From Vreelandella halophila (GTDB taxonomy: Bacteria; Pseudomonadota; Gammaproteobacteria; Pseudomonadales; Oleiphilaceae), in contig NZ_WMEX01000007.1 of NCBI RefSeq assembly GCF_009856365.1, forward strand, positions 62,001-126,000: a DNA stretch of 64,000 nucleotides, given 5' to 3'. A model generated the notes under the pieces. That model made no database searches and was not told where the DNA came from. It saw only the letters and a list, made by a program, of their open reading frames with translations. Position 1 is the stretch's first letter, and each line of letters starts with the position of its first letter. The position numbers and the translations under genes were made by a program. Positions 40,413-51,823 of the stretch are shown piece after piece.

Positions 40413-42551
40413 ATGCAGATCACAACACGGAATCAGAAAAACCGCCTGAGGCACGCAATGCTGAAACAAATCGAGAAACTGCTGGTGATTGGTGCACTGG
40501 CGCTCACGTCCGCGGGAGCCGGGGCCCTGACACTGGAGAATGTGGACTTTTCCTCGCTGTCAGGCGATCGAACCGAGATCGTCCTGGGCTTTGATGGGGA
40601 ACCGCCGGAAGCCTCTGGCTACACCATCCAGGATCCGGCACGTATCACGCTGGATCTTGATGGTGTCAGCAGCGACCTCGAGCAGCGCTATCACGATCTT
40701 GGTGATGGCAATGCACAGAGCATGACGGTTGTTGAGGCGGAAGATCGTACCCGGCTGGTACTCAACCTCACACGCCTGGTGCCCCATGAGGTGCAGCGTG
40801 ATGGCAGCCGTATGGTTGTGACTGTGGGTGCGGATGCAAACCGGAGGGCCGGGACATCCAATGATTCAGACGGTGACGACGCTGGCGACAGTGAGGTCTC
40901 GGGCAGCGGCACCCAGGCGGTGGCTGGGGCCCCCATGGCGCCAGCATCGGATGCCTCGCTGGAAGGCGTGGACTTCAATCGCACCTCGGACGACAAGGGC
41001 GAGGTGGTACTGGATCTGTCCAGTTCGAGGGTCTCCGTGGACATGGATGAGCAGGCGGGCAAGATCCGGCTTGATCTCGGGCAGGTGGCTCTGCCGGAGC
41101 GTCTGCGCCGCCGTCTCGATGTGACCGATTTCGGAACGCCCGTGGAGCGTATTGATACCTTCACCGAGGATGGGCGCACGCTGGTGGAGGTGACCGCTTC
41201 CGGCACCTATGACTATGCGGCCTACCAGACGGATGACCGCTTCACTCTCAGCGTGGAGAAGTTGACCGAGCAGGAGGCGGAGCAGCGCCAGGAAGAGCGC
41301 TTCCCCTACGATGGCGAGAAGCTCTCGCTGAACTTCCAGGACATCGAGGTCCGCTCCGTGCTGCAGCTGATCGCCGACTTCACCGGCCTCAACCTGGTGG
41401 CGTCGGACACGGTTACGGGCTCGATCACGCTGCGGCTTGAGAACGTGCCGTGGGACCAGGCGCTGGATATCATTCTCCAGACGAAAGGGCTCGATAAGCG
41501 TCGGATGGGGAACGTCCTGCTGGTCGCCCCAGCCCAGGAGATCGCGGAGTATGAGCGCCAGGAGCTGGAAACCGAGCGCCAGATGGAGGAGCTCCGGCCT
41601 GTGCGCCTTGAGACCATCCAGGTGAACTATGCCAAGGCTGGCGACATCGTCTCCCTGCTGCGCGAGGACGACGAACTGATCTCGGATCGCGGGTTCATCT
41701 CCTCCGATGACCGGACCAACACCATCAGTGTGCGTGAGACAGCGCCCACGCTGAAAGAGATTCGCGATCTGGTTGAGACCTGGGATCGCCCGGTGCGTCA
41801 GGTGCTGATTGAGGCACGGATTGTTCAAGCCGATGTTGATGTCTCCAGTGACATGGGGATCGCCTGGGGTGTGAGTGGCAACGAGGGCAATTTCTCGCTC
41901 GGCGGAAGCAGTGAATCTCTGGCCAATGCGGAGCCAAGCAATGACTTTGAGGCTAGCAATTTCCCGGCGGACATGAACGTCGATCTTGGTGTGAGCGGTA
42001 CCGGCGCCAGTTCGGCGGCGATAGGCTTTACCAGCAGTGATTTTCTGTTGGATCTGGAACTGTCTGCTCTGGAGTCTGACGGTCAGCTCGAGATTGTATC
42101 CCAGCCCAAGGTGGTAACTGCGGATCGGCAGGAAGCGAGCATCAAATCCGGTGAGGAGATTCCCTATCAGGAGGCGACATCCTCTGGCGCGACGAACGTC
42201 TCCTTCAAGGAAGCCGCACTGGGACTCAATGTGACGCCTCAGATCACACCGGATGACAACATCATTATGGATCTGGAGGTGAATCAGGACTCCCGTGGGC
42301 AGGTTACCGCAGGGGTTCCAAGCATCAACACCAGATCCGTCCAGACACAGGTTCTGGTGGGAGATGGTGAGACCGTAGTGCTTGGGGGAATCTATGAGTC
42401 CGAGGTTTCGAAGAATGTTGTGAAAACACCATTTCTTGGAGATATCCCTTACCTGGGTGCATTGTTCCGGCAGACCAGCGAGGTGGATACCCGAACTGAG
42501 CTGTTGATCTTTGTGACACCGCGGATCATGGAAAGCAATGTGCTCGACTGA
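40413..42551 (+). CDS. pilQ: Type IV pilus secretin PilQ
   Basis: Outer membrane secretin through which the pilus passes. 712 residues from ATG 40413. ATG 40458 (GAGG upstream) is an equally good start and would give a shorter, classical signal peptide ending A-G-A-G-A. Two AMIN domains bind peptidoglycan (about 50-130 and 190-290; the first has A-R-I-T-L-D-L-D-G-V), separated by a Gly/Ser/Asp linker. Then come an STN/secretin N0-N1 region (I-S-L-N-F-Q-D-I-E-V-R-S-V-L type) and the secretin core with V-P-x-L-G-D-I-P-Y-L-G-A-L-F-R near the end (written T-P-F-L-G-D-I-P here). A terminator follows. Confidence 0.95.
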   Translation: MQITTRNQKNRLRHAMLKQIEKLLVIGALALTSAGAGALTLENVDFSSLSGDRTEIVLGFDGEPPEASGYTIQDPARITLDLDGVSSDLEQRYHDLGDGNAQSMTVVEAEDRTRLVLNLTRLVPHEVQRDGSRMVVTVGADANRRAGTSNDSDGDDAGDSEVSGSGTQAVAGAPMAPASDASLEGVDFNRTSDDKGEVVLDLSSSRVSVDMDEQAGKIRLDLGQVALPERLRRRLDVTDFGTPVERIDTFTEDGRTLVEVTASGTYDYAAYQTDDRFTLSVEKLTEQEAEQRQEERFPYDGEKLSLNFQDIEVRSVLQLIADFTGLNLVASDTVTGSITLRLENVPWDQALDIILQTKGLDKRRMGNVLLVAPAQEIAEYERQELETERQMEELRPVRLETIQVNYAKAGDIVSLLREDDELISDRGFISSDDRTNTISVRETAPTLKEIRDLVETWDRPVRQVLIEARIVQADVDVSSDMGIAWGVSGNEGNFSLGGSSESLANAEPSNDFEASNFPADMNVDLGVSGTGASSAAIGFTSSDFLLDLELSALESDGQLEIVSQPKVVTADRQEASIKSGEEIPYQEATSSGATNVSFKEAALGLNVTPQITPDDNIIMDLEVNQDSRGQVTAGVPSINTRSVQTQVLVGDGETVVLGGIYESEVSKNVVKTPFLGDIPYLGALFRQTSEVDTRTELLIFVTPRIMESNVLD

Positions 42552-42575
42552 CCGCCGGAACACCACCGGGTCATG

Positions 42576-42605
42576 GAAAAGCCACCTGCGGGTGGCTTTT
42601 CTTTT
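42576..42605 (+). terminator. Rho-independent terminator after pilMNOPQ
   Basis: GAAAAGCCACC and GGTGGCTTTTC around a TGCG loop, followed by TTTT. It ends the pilus operon 25 bp after the pilQ stop and separates it from aroK. Confidence 0.92.
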
Positions 42606-42637
42606 GTGGTAGTCTCAGGCACTGAACTGGAGAGCGG

Positions 42638-43213
42638 GTGCTCGGATCCTCTGCTATGGCGCTGCCGGAAAGAATCATCCTCGTTGGACCCATGGGGGCG
42701 GGCAAGAGCACCGTCGGCCGTCAGCTCGCCCGCGCACTCGGCTACCGTTTCCTTGATACCGACCGGGAACTGGAGGCGCGTACCGGTGCGGACATCCCCT
42801 GGATCTTCGACATGGAAGGGGAATCCGGATTCCGGGACCGGGAAAGCCGGGTGATTGATGAGCTTCTCAATGAATCTGGTATTGTGCTGGCAACAGGCGG
42901 CGGTGCCGTGCTGCGGCCGGAGAACCGGCAGCGGATGACGGATGGTTATGTGATCTATCTGCGTGTCACGCCGGATCTCCAGTACGAGCGGACGCGTATG
43001 GACCGCAACCGGCCACTGCTGCAGAACCCTGACCCGCGGGCGGTGCTGGAACGGCTGTTCGAGGAACGGGATCCGCTCTACCAGGAGATTGCGGACCTGA
43101 CCGTCGAAAGCAGCCAGCGCGGTCCCCGTCACCTGGTACGCCACCTCTCGCGGGTTCTCGATGAATCGGAAGGACATGCGCATGCAACCGAAGCAGGATC
43201 ATCTGAACGTTGA
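42638..43213 (+). CDS. aroK: Shikimate kinase
   Basis: ATP-dependent phosphorylation of shikimate, fifth step of chorismate synthesis. 191 residues from GTG 42638, favoured by GGAGAG just upstream; ATG 42656 fits homologues but has no ribosome-binding site. Walker A is G-P-M-G-A-G-K-S-T. D-T-D-R-E-L-E, the shikimate-binding F-R-D-R-E and T-G-G-G-A-V follow, and the lid arginine is in D-R-N-R-P-L-L. aroB overlaps its 3' end. Confidence 0.95.
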   Translation: MLGSSAMALPERIILVGPMGAGKSTVGRQLARALGYRFLDTDRELEARTGADIPWIFDMEGESGFRDRESRVIDELLNESGIVLATGGGAVLRPENRQRMTDGYVIYLRVTPDLQYERTRMDRNRPLLQNPDPRAVLERLFEERDPLYQEIADLTVESSQRGPRHLVRHLSRVLDESEGHAHATEAGSSER

Positions 43214-44279
43214 ACTGGGAGAGCGCCGCTACCCCATTGTGATCGAGGAAGGCAGCCTTGGACGCATGGATCTCAGTCCATGGGTGACGGGGGAGCAGGT
43301 GCTGATCGTCTCGAATGAGACGGTCGCGCCGCTCTATCTGGAACAGGCCCGTGCCAGCTTCCCGGGGTGTCGGGTGGATGAGGTGATCCTGCCGGATGGC
43401 GAGCGCTACAAGACCTGGGAGACGCTTAACCGCATCTTTGATGTGCTGATCGACAAACAGCACACGCGCCGGACCACCCTTGTGGCGCTCGGCGGTGGGG
43501 TGATCGGCGATATCACCGGCTTTGCCGCCGCCACCTGGCAACGGGGTGTGGACTTCATCCAGATCCCGACCACGCTGCTCGCCCAGGTGGATGCTTCCGT
43601 TGGTGGCAAGACCGGCATCAACCATCCCCAGGGCAAGAACATGATCGGGGCCTTCCATCAGCCACGCATTGTGGTGGCCGATCCGCTGACGCTGGGCTCT
43701 TTGCCGCCCACGGAGATGGCTGCGGGCATGGCCGAGGTCATCAAGTACGGCCTCATCCGGGATGAACACTTCCTTTCCTGGCTTGAGGAGCACATGGATC
43801 ACCTGATGGCCATGCAGCCGGAGCCACTCAAGGAAGCCATCCGCCGCTCCTGTGAATGCAAGGCCGCCATTGTGGCCGAGGACGAGCGTGAAGCCGGTGT
43901 GCGGGCATTGCTCAATCTCGGGCATACCTTCGGTCATGCCATCGAGACACACACCGGCTACAGCGACTGGCTTCATGGTGAGGCGGTAGCCGCTGGCATG
44001 ATGATGGCCACGGATCTTTCCGAGCGTCTGGGCTACCTGAACTACAACGATTCGGTGCGCGTGCGTCAGCTGCTGATCCGTGCGCGGCTGCCCGTGAACC
44101 CGCCGGAGGGAATGTCGCCGGTGCACTTCCGGGCCCTGATGCAGGTGGACAAGAAAAACGTCAGTGGCCGGGTAAGGCTGGTCCTGCTCCGGGCGCTTGG
44201 TGATGCCTTCGTGACCGAGGACTTCGACCCCGAGGCCTTCGAGGCCACCCTCAACCACTTCTGTCATCCACTGGACTGA
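43182..44279 (+). CDS. aroB: 3-dehydroquinate synthase
   Basis: NAD- and zinc-dependent second step of the shikimate pathway. 365 residues from ATG 43182, chosen because AAGGA sits 7 nt upstream; ATGs at 43161 and 43176 are in frame. Motifs: G-G-G-V-I-G-D-I-T-G-F-A-A-A, V-D-A-S-V-G-G-K-T-G-I-N-H, and zinc ligands in L-N-L-G-H-T-F-G-H-A-I-E. It overlaps aroK by 32 bp and is followed after 3 bp by the damX-like gene, the usual arrangement. Confidence 0.97.
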   Translation: MQPKQDHLNVELGERRYPIVIEEGSLGRMDLSPWVTGEQVLIVSNETVAPLYLEQARASFPGCRVDEVILPDGERYKTWETLNRIFDVLIDKQHTRRTTLVALGGGVIGDITGFAAATWQRGVDFIQIPTTLLAQVDASVGGKTGINHPQGKNMIGAFHQPRIVVADPLTLGSLPPTEMAAGMAEVIKYGLIRDEHFLSWLEEHMDHLMAMQPEPLKEAIRRSCECKAAIVAEDEREAGVRALLNLGHTFGHAIETHTGYSDWLHGEAVAAGMMMATDLSERLGYLNYNDSVRVRQLLIRARLPVNPPEGMSPVHFRALMQVDKKNVSGRVRLVLLRALGDAFVTEDFDPEAFEATLNHFCHPLD

Positions 44280-44282
44280 ACG

Positions 44283-45731
44283 ATGAGTGAGCAGGTGGGT
44301 CAGGGCACGGCGGACCCCTTCGCCGAAAGCCCGGGCTTCTTCTTCACCGGGGCACAGCGCCAGCACCAGCTGGATACCCTGGGGCATCTGGTTGCGTTCG
44401 GAGATATGGTGCTTGCTGTCACCGGTGAGCCGGGTGCCGGCAAGAGCCGTCTTCTGGCCGAGCTCGCCCGTAATGCCTCCCACCTCCTTTCCGTCCAGCG
44501 GCTGCGGGCGGAAGGCCTCTCGGATGCCTCATCGCTGCCCGGCATGCTCTCGCGCCTCAGCGGTCAGGCACTGGTGGGTATGGCGCCGACAGAAGCGGCC
44601 AGGGCCTTCTTTCAGTGGAGTGTCGGGCAGGCTGAGCGGGATCGGCGCTGGGTCCTGGTGCTGGACGATGCGGATGCTCTGGGAGACGACGTCCTTGAGG
44701 CACTGGTCGATGGTTTCGCCGCCAGTGACACAGGGCGGGCAGCTGTCCCTGTGCTTGCGGGAACGGAGGGTCTGACCCGCCGTTCCCCTCTGACTGATCC
44801 GGCCCGTAGTGCCATTGTTCATGAAGCGGTTCTGCCGCCTCTGCAGGAAGAGGACGTCCGCCACTTCATTCACGCCAGCTTCGATCACGTGGGAGAGGAT
44901 GCCACGCCGCTGCTAACCGACAGCGTCGTTCGCCGGGTTCAGCAGCAGAGCGGCGGTAACCTCCGCGCCATACGGACGGTGGCGCCAGGGATTCTCAGTG
45001 GCCGGGGGGCTCCGGAGCCCAACCCCCGTCATGCTGCCTCGAGCCGGTCGCCGGTCGCTGGGCCGCGCCGGTTTCCGTGGCGCCTCTGGGCCGGTGTTGC
45101 GCTTCTGGCGCTCGGGGTCAGCGTTATCCTGGTGTCGCTCCAGTACGGTGGCGGAGGGAATCCGGAACCCGTGACAGAGAAGGAAATGGCCACGGAAGCG
45201 GCGTTTGATGAAGTCAAACGCGCCCGCGAGGTTATTGCGGAAACGGAGCAGGCTGGGCAGCCGAAAGGGGTCAGTGAAGGCCGTATCAGGCGTGAGCCGC
45301 TTCTGGATGTCGCACCCATCATGGTCCCGGTTCGGGAAACCAGCCCGGAAACCGAACCTGGGCCGGAGCCGGATACGGATTCGGCCGATGCGGAAGCTGT
45401 GGCTGACACAGACGGGCAGGGCGGAAAGGAGGGGTTCAGCCCCCGCAACCCTGACCGCTTCCGCGAGGCACAGTGGTATCGGGAACAGGCCAGGGGTGCG
45501 TTTACCCTTCAACTTCTGGGTAGTTTCAACGAATCCACTGCCCTAGAATTCATGGAAGAGTACGATGTGGGCGATGCGGTCTATACCCGGACGCGGCATC
45601 AGGGTGAGCCATGGTTCATTGTGGTGCATGGCACCTATCCGGATCGGGGGGCAGCCCGCGAGGCCATTGATTCCCTGCCGGAGCGGGTTCGGGCCATGGG
45701 TCCCTGGCCACGGGCTTACGAGGATCTATAG
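44283..45731 (+). CDS. AAA/SPOR protein, DamX-like
   Basis: 482 residues. A cytoplasmic AAA-type ATPase domain fills the first half (Walker A G-E-P-G-A-G-K-S at 48-55, Walker B V-L-V-L-D-D-A-D), resembling the ExeA/GspA group. One transmembrane helix follows (about 263-283), then an acidic periplasmic linker and a C-terminal SPOR domain (about 400-478: F-T-L-Q-L-L-G-S-F) that binds septal glycan. DamX of E. coli, encoded just after aroB, has the same outline and takes part in division. Here the next gene is gltB instead of dam. Confidence 0.85.
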   Translation: MSEQVGQGTADPFAESPGFFFTGAQRQHQLDTLGHLVAFGDMVLAVTGEPGAGKSRLLAELARNASHLLSVQRLRAEGLSDASSLPGMLSRLSGQALVGMAPTEAARAFFQWSVGQAERDRRWVLVLDDADALGDDVLEALVDGFAASDTGRAAVPVLAGTEGLTRRSPLTDPARSAIVHEAVLPPLQEEDVRHFIHASFDHVGEDATPLLTDSVVRRVQQQSGGNLRAIRTVAPGILSGRGAPEPNPRHAASSRSPVAGPRRFPWRLWAGVALLALGVSVILVSLQYGGGGNPEPVTEKEMATEAAFDEVKRAREVIAETEQAGQPKGVSEGRIRREPLLDVAPIMVPVRETSPETEPGPEPDTDSADAEAVADTDGQGGKEGFSPRNPDRFREAQWYREQARGAFTLQLLGSFNESTALEFMEEYDVGDAVYTRTRHQGEPWFIVVHGTYPDRGAAREAIDSLPERVRAMGPWPRAYEDL

Positions 45732-45782
45732 GTTTAAAAGCTATAAAAACCTGCCTTGCTATCTTTTTCCAGACTCAATGAT

Positions 45783-45811
45783 TTGAGCGGATTTTCGCGC
45801 GCGTGTAGACT
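45783..45811 (+). promoter_or_regulatory. gltB promoter
   Basis: TTGAGC and TAGACT with a 17-bp spacer, about 95 bp before the gltB start. The leader it would produce contains two overlapping hairpins (next entry). Confidence 0.65.
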
Positions 45812-45815
45812 ACGC

Positions 45816-45869
45816 AGCCCTTTTGTGAAAACCGAGGGCTTAAAGATGCCTTGAGGTATTGTTTAAGCC
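45816..45869 (+). promoter_or_regulatory. Overlapping leader hairpins upstream of gltB
   Basis: Hairpin A pairs AGCCCT (45816-45821) with AGGGCT (45835-45840). Hairpin B pairs GGCTTAAA (45837-45844) with TTTAAGCC (45862-45869) and is followed by TTTGTATT. They share 45837-45840, so only one can form at a time, as in an attenuator. No known riboswitch class or leader peptide is recognised. Confidence 0.35.
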
Positions 45870-45904
45870 TTTGTATTAGAAGAAAATCTCCAAGAGAGAC
45901 TGCT

Positions 45905-48900
45905 ATGATGACAGGTTTGTACCAGCCCGGTGAATACAGGGATAACTGCGGGTTTGGCCTGATCGCCCACAAGCAGGGTGAGGCCAGCCACAGGCTCCTG
46001 AATACGGCCATAGACGCGCTGACCTGCATGACCCACCGTGGCGGTATCGCCGCCGACGGGAAGACAGGGGATGGATGCGGTCTGCTGCTGAACCTTCCGG
46101 ACGCCTTCCTGCGCAAGGTCGCGAAGCAGGATCTCGGGGCAGACCTGGGGGCTGACTATGGTGTGGGTCAGATCTTTCTGAGCCGTGACCCGGAGCGTGC
46201 CGCCCGGGCACGCTCCGTGGTTGAGGAGCGGCTGGCGGGCGAAGGACTGAATGTCGTCGGCTGGCGTACCGTGCCGACCAACACGGAATGCCTGGGGCAG
46301 ATGGCACTGGATGCGCTGCCCGGCATTGAGCAGGTCTTTGTGACTTCAGGGTCCGTGGACCCGGATCGGCTGGGTGTGGCGCTTTTCGTTGGTCGCCGCC
46401 GTGCCGAGATTGACCTTGAGGACGACCCGGAATTCTACGTCTGCAGTCTCTCCAACCGCACGCTGTCCTACAAGGGCCTGATGATGCCGGTGGATCTGCC
46501 GACCTTCTACCCGGATCTGGGCGATCCGGACATGGCCACTGCTGTGTGTGTTTTCCACCAGCGCTTTTCCACCAATACCGCGCCCCGGTGGCCCCTGGCC
46601 CAGCCATTCCGCCTGCTGGCCCACAATGGGGAGATCAATACCATCGAAGGCAACCGCAACTGGGCGGTTGCACGGGGCTCCAAGTTCAGCAGTCCCAATC
46701 TGCCGGATCTGGAAGAGCTGCAGCCGCTGGTTAACCGTACCGGGTCGGACTCCTCCGCGATGGACAACATGCTGGAATTGCTGCTGGCCGGAGGCATGGA
46801 CATCTTCCGGGCGCTGCGCATGATGGTGCCGCCGGCCTGGCAGAACGTGGACAGCATGGACGCCGGCCTGCGCGCCTTCTACGAATACAACTCCATGCAC
46901 ATGGAGCCCTGGGACGGTCCGGCGGGGATGGTCATGGCGGATGGCCGCTACGCCGTCTGCATGCTCGACCGTAACGGCCTGCGTCCCTCGCGCTGGGTGG
47001 AGACCGACGATGGTCTGATCACCGTGGCCTCGGAAATCGGTGTCTGGGACTATGACCCCGCTTCGGTGGTCGCCAAGGGCCGGATCGGGCCCGGGCAGCT
47101 GCTTGCCATCGATACCCAGGCCGGTGAGCTGCTGAGGACCGAGGATGTCAACGAGCGCCTCAGGAATGCACGTCCCTACAAGCAGTGGCTGCGCGAGAAC
47201 GCCCTCAGGGTGGAGTCGACTCTGCTGCACGAGAGCGGTCAGTCCTTTGAGCTCATGGAAGAGGATGATCTCAAGGTCTACCAGAAGATGTTCATGGTCT
47301 CCTTTGAGGAGCGTGACCAGGTCCTGCGTCCGCTGGGTGAAAGTGGCCAGGAGGCGGTGGGTTCCATGGGGGATGATACGCCCATGGCGGTGCTCTCCAG
47401 CCGGGTCCGCCATGTGGCGGACTACTTCCGCCAGCAGTTCGCCCAGGTGACCAACCCGGCGATCGACCCGCTGCGTGAGTCCATCGTCATGTCCCTGGAG
47501 ACCTGCATCGGCGCTGAACGCAACGTGTTCGAGGAGACGCCGGAGCATGCCAACCGGATCATCCTCTCCACGCCGGTTCTGTCGCCCGCCAAGTTCGCCC
47601 GGCTCGAAGAGAATGACCGGCCCGGTTTTGAGGTCCAGCGTATACGGCTGAGCTATCGTCCGGAGCTGGGGCTGAAGAAGGCCCTGGAAGCCGTGCGCGA
47701 GGAGGCCGCCGAGGCCGTGCGCAACGGTAAGGTGCTGCTGATTCTCAGCGACAAGGGGCTCCAGAAGGGCGAGCTGCCGATCAACGCCATGATGGCTACG
47801 GGTGCTGTACACCATCACCTGGTGGCCCAGGGCCTGCGCAGTGATGCCAACCTGATCATCGAGACCGGCTGGGCCCGTGACTCCCACCACTTTGCCGTGC
47901 TGTTCGGTTTTGGCGCGACCGCCGTCTACCCGTATCTGGCGTACCAGGTGCTCAACGACCTGGTCACCAGCGGCGAGCTGATGATGGACCCCATCGATGC
48001 CAAGAACAATTACCGGCGCGGCATCAACAAGGGTCTGATGAAGATCCTCTCCAAGATGGGGATCTCCACCATTGTGTCCTACCGGGGCGCGCAGCTGTTC
48101 GAGGCCGTGGGGCTTTCCGATGAGGTGGTGAACCTGTGCTTTAACGGCGTGACCAGCCGCATTCAGGGGGCCACCTTCTACGACTTCCAGCAGGATCAGG
48201 AGGTGCTTTCCGATCTGGCCTGGAAGTCGCGCAAGCCGATCCCGCCGGGCGGTTTCCTCAAGTACATGCATGGCCAGGAGTACCATGCCTACAATCCGGA
48301 CGTGATCCGTACCATTCAGGAAGCGGTCACCACCGGCGATTACGGGCGTTATCAGGAGTATGCCGGGCTGGTGAATAACCGGCCGGTCGCAACGTTGCGT
48401 GACCTGATGGTGTTCCGCAAGGACATCCAGCCGGTGTCGCTGGACGAAGTGGAGCCGGCGGACAATCTCTATACCCGGTTCGACACGGCCGCCATGTCCC
48501 TGGGCGCGCTGTCGCCCGAGGCGCATGAAGCCCTGGCCGTGGCAATGAACCGCCTGGGAGGGCGCTCCAACTCGGGTGAGGGCGGGGAAGACCCGGCCCG
48601 CTACGGCACGGAGAAGCGTTCCAAGATCAAGCAGGTGGCCTCTGGGCGCTTCGGGGTGACTGCCGAGTACCTGCGCGAGGCGGACGTGATGCAGATCAAG
48701 GTCGCCCAGGGCGCAAAGCCAGGCGAGGGTGGGCAGCTGCCGGGCGGCAAGGTGAACGAGCTGATCGCACGCCTGCGCTTCGCCGTTCCCGGCGTAACGC
48801 TGATCTCGCCGCCGCCACACCACGACATCTACTCCATCGAGGATCTGGCGCAGCTGATTTTCGATCTCAAGCAGGTCAATCCGAAGGCACTGGTCTCGGT

Positions 48901-50356
48901 GAAGCTCGTCTCCGAGCCCGGCGTGGGCACAGTGGCTGCGGGTGTGGCCAAGGCCTACGCGGACCTGATCACCATAGCCGGCTATGACGGTGGCACGGCG
49001 GCCAGCCCGCTGACCTCCATCCACTATGCCGGATCCCCCTGGGAACTGGGGCTGAGTGAAGCCCAGCAGGCCCTGCGGGCGAACGACCTGCGCGACAAGG
49101 TGCGCCTGCAGACCGACGGCGGCCTCAAGACCGGCCTGGACGTGGTCAAGGGCGCCATTCTGGGGGCGGAGAGCTTTGGTTTCGGTACGCTGCCCATGGT
49201 GGCAGTTGGCTGCAAGTACCTCCGGATCTGCCACCTCAACAACTGTGCCACCGGCGTCGCGACCCAGGATGAGCGCCTGCGCTCCGAGCACTTCCAGGGC
49301 ACGGTGGACATGGTCATGAACCTGTTCCGGTTCATTGCCCAGGAAACCCGGGAATGGATGGCTCTGCTCGGTGTGCGCACCCTTGAGGAGCTGGTGGGCC
49401 GTACGGACCTGCTGGAGCTGCTGCCCGGGGAGACCCCGCGCCAGCGCAATCTGGATCTCACACGGATCCTGGACAACAGCCACATCCCGGCGGACAAGCC
49501 CCAGCACTGCATGGTCGAGAAGAACACGCCCTTCGATCCGGGTGAGATGGCGGAACGCATGGTGGCTGACATGCTGCCGACCATCCAGGAGAAGCGGGGT
49601 GGCACCTTCGAGTACCGCATCACCAACTGTGATCGTTCGATCGCCGCGCGCGTGGCGGGTGAGATCGCGGCTGTGCACGGCAGTCAGGGCATGACGGATG
49701 CGCCCATTACCGTCAATCTCACCGGTTCGGCCGGTCAGAGCTTCGGTGTCTGGAACCCGGGCGGTCTGCATCTGAACCTGGAAGGGGATGCCAACGACTA
49801 CGTGGGCAAGGGGATGACCGGAGGCAGCATCCGCATCCGGCAGCCGGCGACCAGCCGTTTCGAGACCCAGAAGACGGCCATCATCGGTAACACCTGCCTC
49901 TATGGTGCAACCGGTGGCTGGCTGTTCGCGGCCGGCATGGCCGGGGAGCGTTTCGGCGTGCGCAACTCCGGCACCCACGCGGTGGTCGAGGGCGCCGGGG
50001 ATCACTGCTGCGAGTATATGACCGGTGGCCTGATCACGGTCCTGGGCGAGACCGGCCAGAACTTCGGCGCCGGCATGACCGGTGGCTTCGCCTATGTGCT
50101 TGATGAGAGCCGGACCTTCGTGGACAAGTACAACCATGAACTGGTGGAGATCCACCGCATCTCCAGCGAGCACATGGAGCCGTACCGGAACCATCTGCGT
50201 GGGGTGATACGCGAACACGTCGAGGCCACGGGAAGTGCCTGGGGCCAGCATATCCTTGAAAACCTGGACGAGTACATCGGCGCCTTCTGGCTGGTCAAGC
50301 CCAAGGCCGCCAGTCTCAAGGGGCTGCTCGAAAGCACCCGTGCCCGGCCCGAGTAA
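45905..50356 (+). CDS. gltB: Glutamate synthase (NADPH) large subunit
   Basis: Converts glutamine and 2-oxoglutarate into two glutamates together with GltD. 1483 residues. The ATG at 45905 has AGAGAG upstream; the longer frame to 45851 lies in the leader. A 14-residue propeptide precedes Cys15 (N-C-G-F-G-L-I-A), the amidotransferase nucleophile after cleavage. The class II amidotransferase domain (15 to about 430) with R-F-S-T-N and N-G-E-I-N-T, the central domain, the FMN-binding synthase domain ([19 protein letters not shown], 3Fe-4S cysteines in [12 protein letters not shown]) and the C-terminal G-X-X-G-X-X-X-G beta helix are all present. Confidence 0.98.
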   Translation: MMTGLYQPGEYRDNCGFGLIAHKQGEASHRLLNTAIDALTCMTHRGGIAADGKTGDGCGLLLNLPDAFLRKVAKQDLGADLGADYGVGQIFLSRDPERAARARSVVEERLAGEGLNVVGWRTVPTNTECLGQMALDALPGIEQVFVTSGSVDPDRLGVALFVGRRRAEIDLEDDPEFYVCSLSNRTLSYKGLMMPVDLPTFYPDLGDPDMATAVCVFHQRFSTNTAPRWPLAQPFRLLAHNGEINTIEGNRNWAVARGSKFSSPNLPDLEELQPLVNRTGSDSSAMDNMLELLLAGGMDIFRALRMMVPPAWQNVDSMDAGLRAFYEYNSMHMEPWDGPAGMVMADGRYAVCMLDRNGLRPSRWVETDDGLITVASEIGVWDYDPASVVAKGRIGPGQLLAIDTQAGELLRTEDVNERLRNARPYKQWLRENALRVESTLLHESGQSFELMEEDDLKVYQKMFMVSFEERDQVLRPLGESGQEAVGSMGDDTPMAVLSSRVRHVADYFRQQFAQVTNPAIDPLRESIVMSLETCIGAERNVFEETPEHANRIILSTPVLSPAKFARLEENDRPGFEVQRIRLSYRPELGLKKALEAVREEAAEAVRNGKVLLILSDKGLQKGELPINAMMATGAVHHHLVAQGLRSDANLIIETGWARDSHHFAVLFGFGATAVYPYLAYQVLNDLVTSGELMMDPIDAKNNYRRGINKGLMKILSKMGISTIVSYRGAQLFEAVGLSDEVVNLCFNGVTSRIQGATFYDFQQDQEVLSDLAWKSRKPIPPGGFLKYMHGQEYHAYNPDVIRTIQEAVTTGDYGRYQEYAGLVNNRPVATLRDLMVFRKDIQPVSLDEVEPADNLYTRFDTAAMSLGALSPEAHEALAVAMNRLGGRSNSGEGGEDPARYGTEKRSKIKQVASGRFGVTAEYLREADVMQIKVAQGAKPGEGGQLPGGKVNELIARLRFAVPGVTLISPPPHHDIYSIEDLAQLIFDLKQVNPKALVSVKLVSEPGVGTVAAGVAKAYADLITIAGYDGGTAASPLTSIHYAGSPWELGLSEAQQALRANDLRDKVRLQTDGGLKTGLDVVKGAILGAESFGFGTLPMVAVGCKYLRICHLNNCATGVATQDERLRSEHFQGTVDMVMNLFRFIAQETREWMALLGVRTLEELVGRTDLLELLPGETPRQRNLDLTRILDNSHIPADKPQHCMVEKNTPFDPGEMAERMVADMLPTIQEKRGGTFEYRITNCDRSIAARVAGEIAAVHGSQGMTDAPITVNLTGSAGQSFGVWNPGGLHLNLEGDANDYVGKGMTGGSIRIRQPATSRFETQKTAIIGNTCLYGATGGWLFAAGMAGERFGVRNSGTHAVVEGAGDHCCEYMTGGLITVLGETGQNFGAGMTGGFAYVLDESRTFVDKYNHELVEIHRISSEHMEPYRNHLRGVIREHVEATGSAWGQHILENLDEYIGAFWLVKPKAASLKGLLESTRARPE

Positions 50357-50367
50357 CGGCGGGCACG
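50339..50367 (+). repeat. Inverted repeat spanning the gltB stop codon
   Basis: CGTGCCCG (50339-50346) and CGGGCACG (50360-50367) form an 8-bp stem with the gltB stop in the loop. It lies in the gltB–gltD junction and may stabilise the upstream message or tune the gltB:gltD ratio. Confidence 0.5.
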
Positions 50368-50395
50368 TACCCGGTTTTCAGGAATTCTGAGTTGA

Positions 50396-51822
<1,427 letters not shown>

Positions 51823-51823
<1 letters not shown>

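Noticed and set aside
40866-42566. A 566-codon minus-strand frame opposite pilQ
   Set aside because: Antisense shadow of a secretin with intact domain order.
46346-50251. A 1301-codon open frame on the minus strand opposite gltB
   Set aside because: It mirrors gltB codon structure in a GC-rich gene, is rich in His, Arg, Gly and Gln, has no domain resemblance, and the plus-strand gene is unmistakable.
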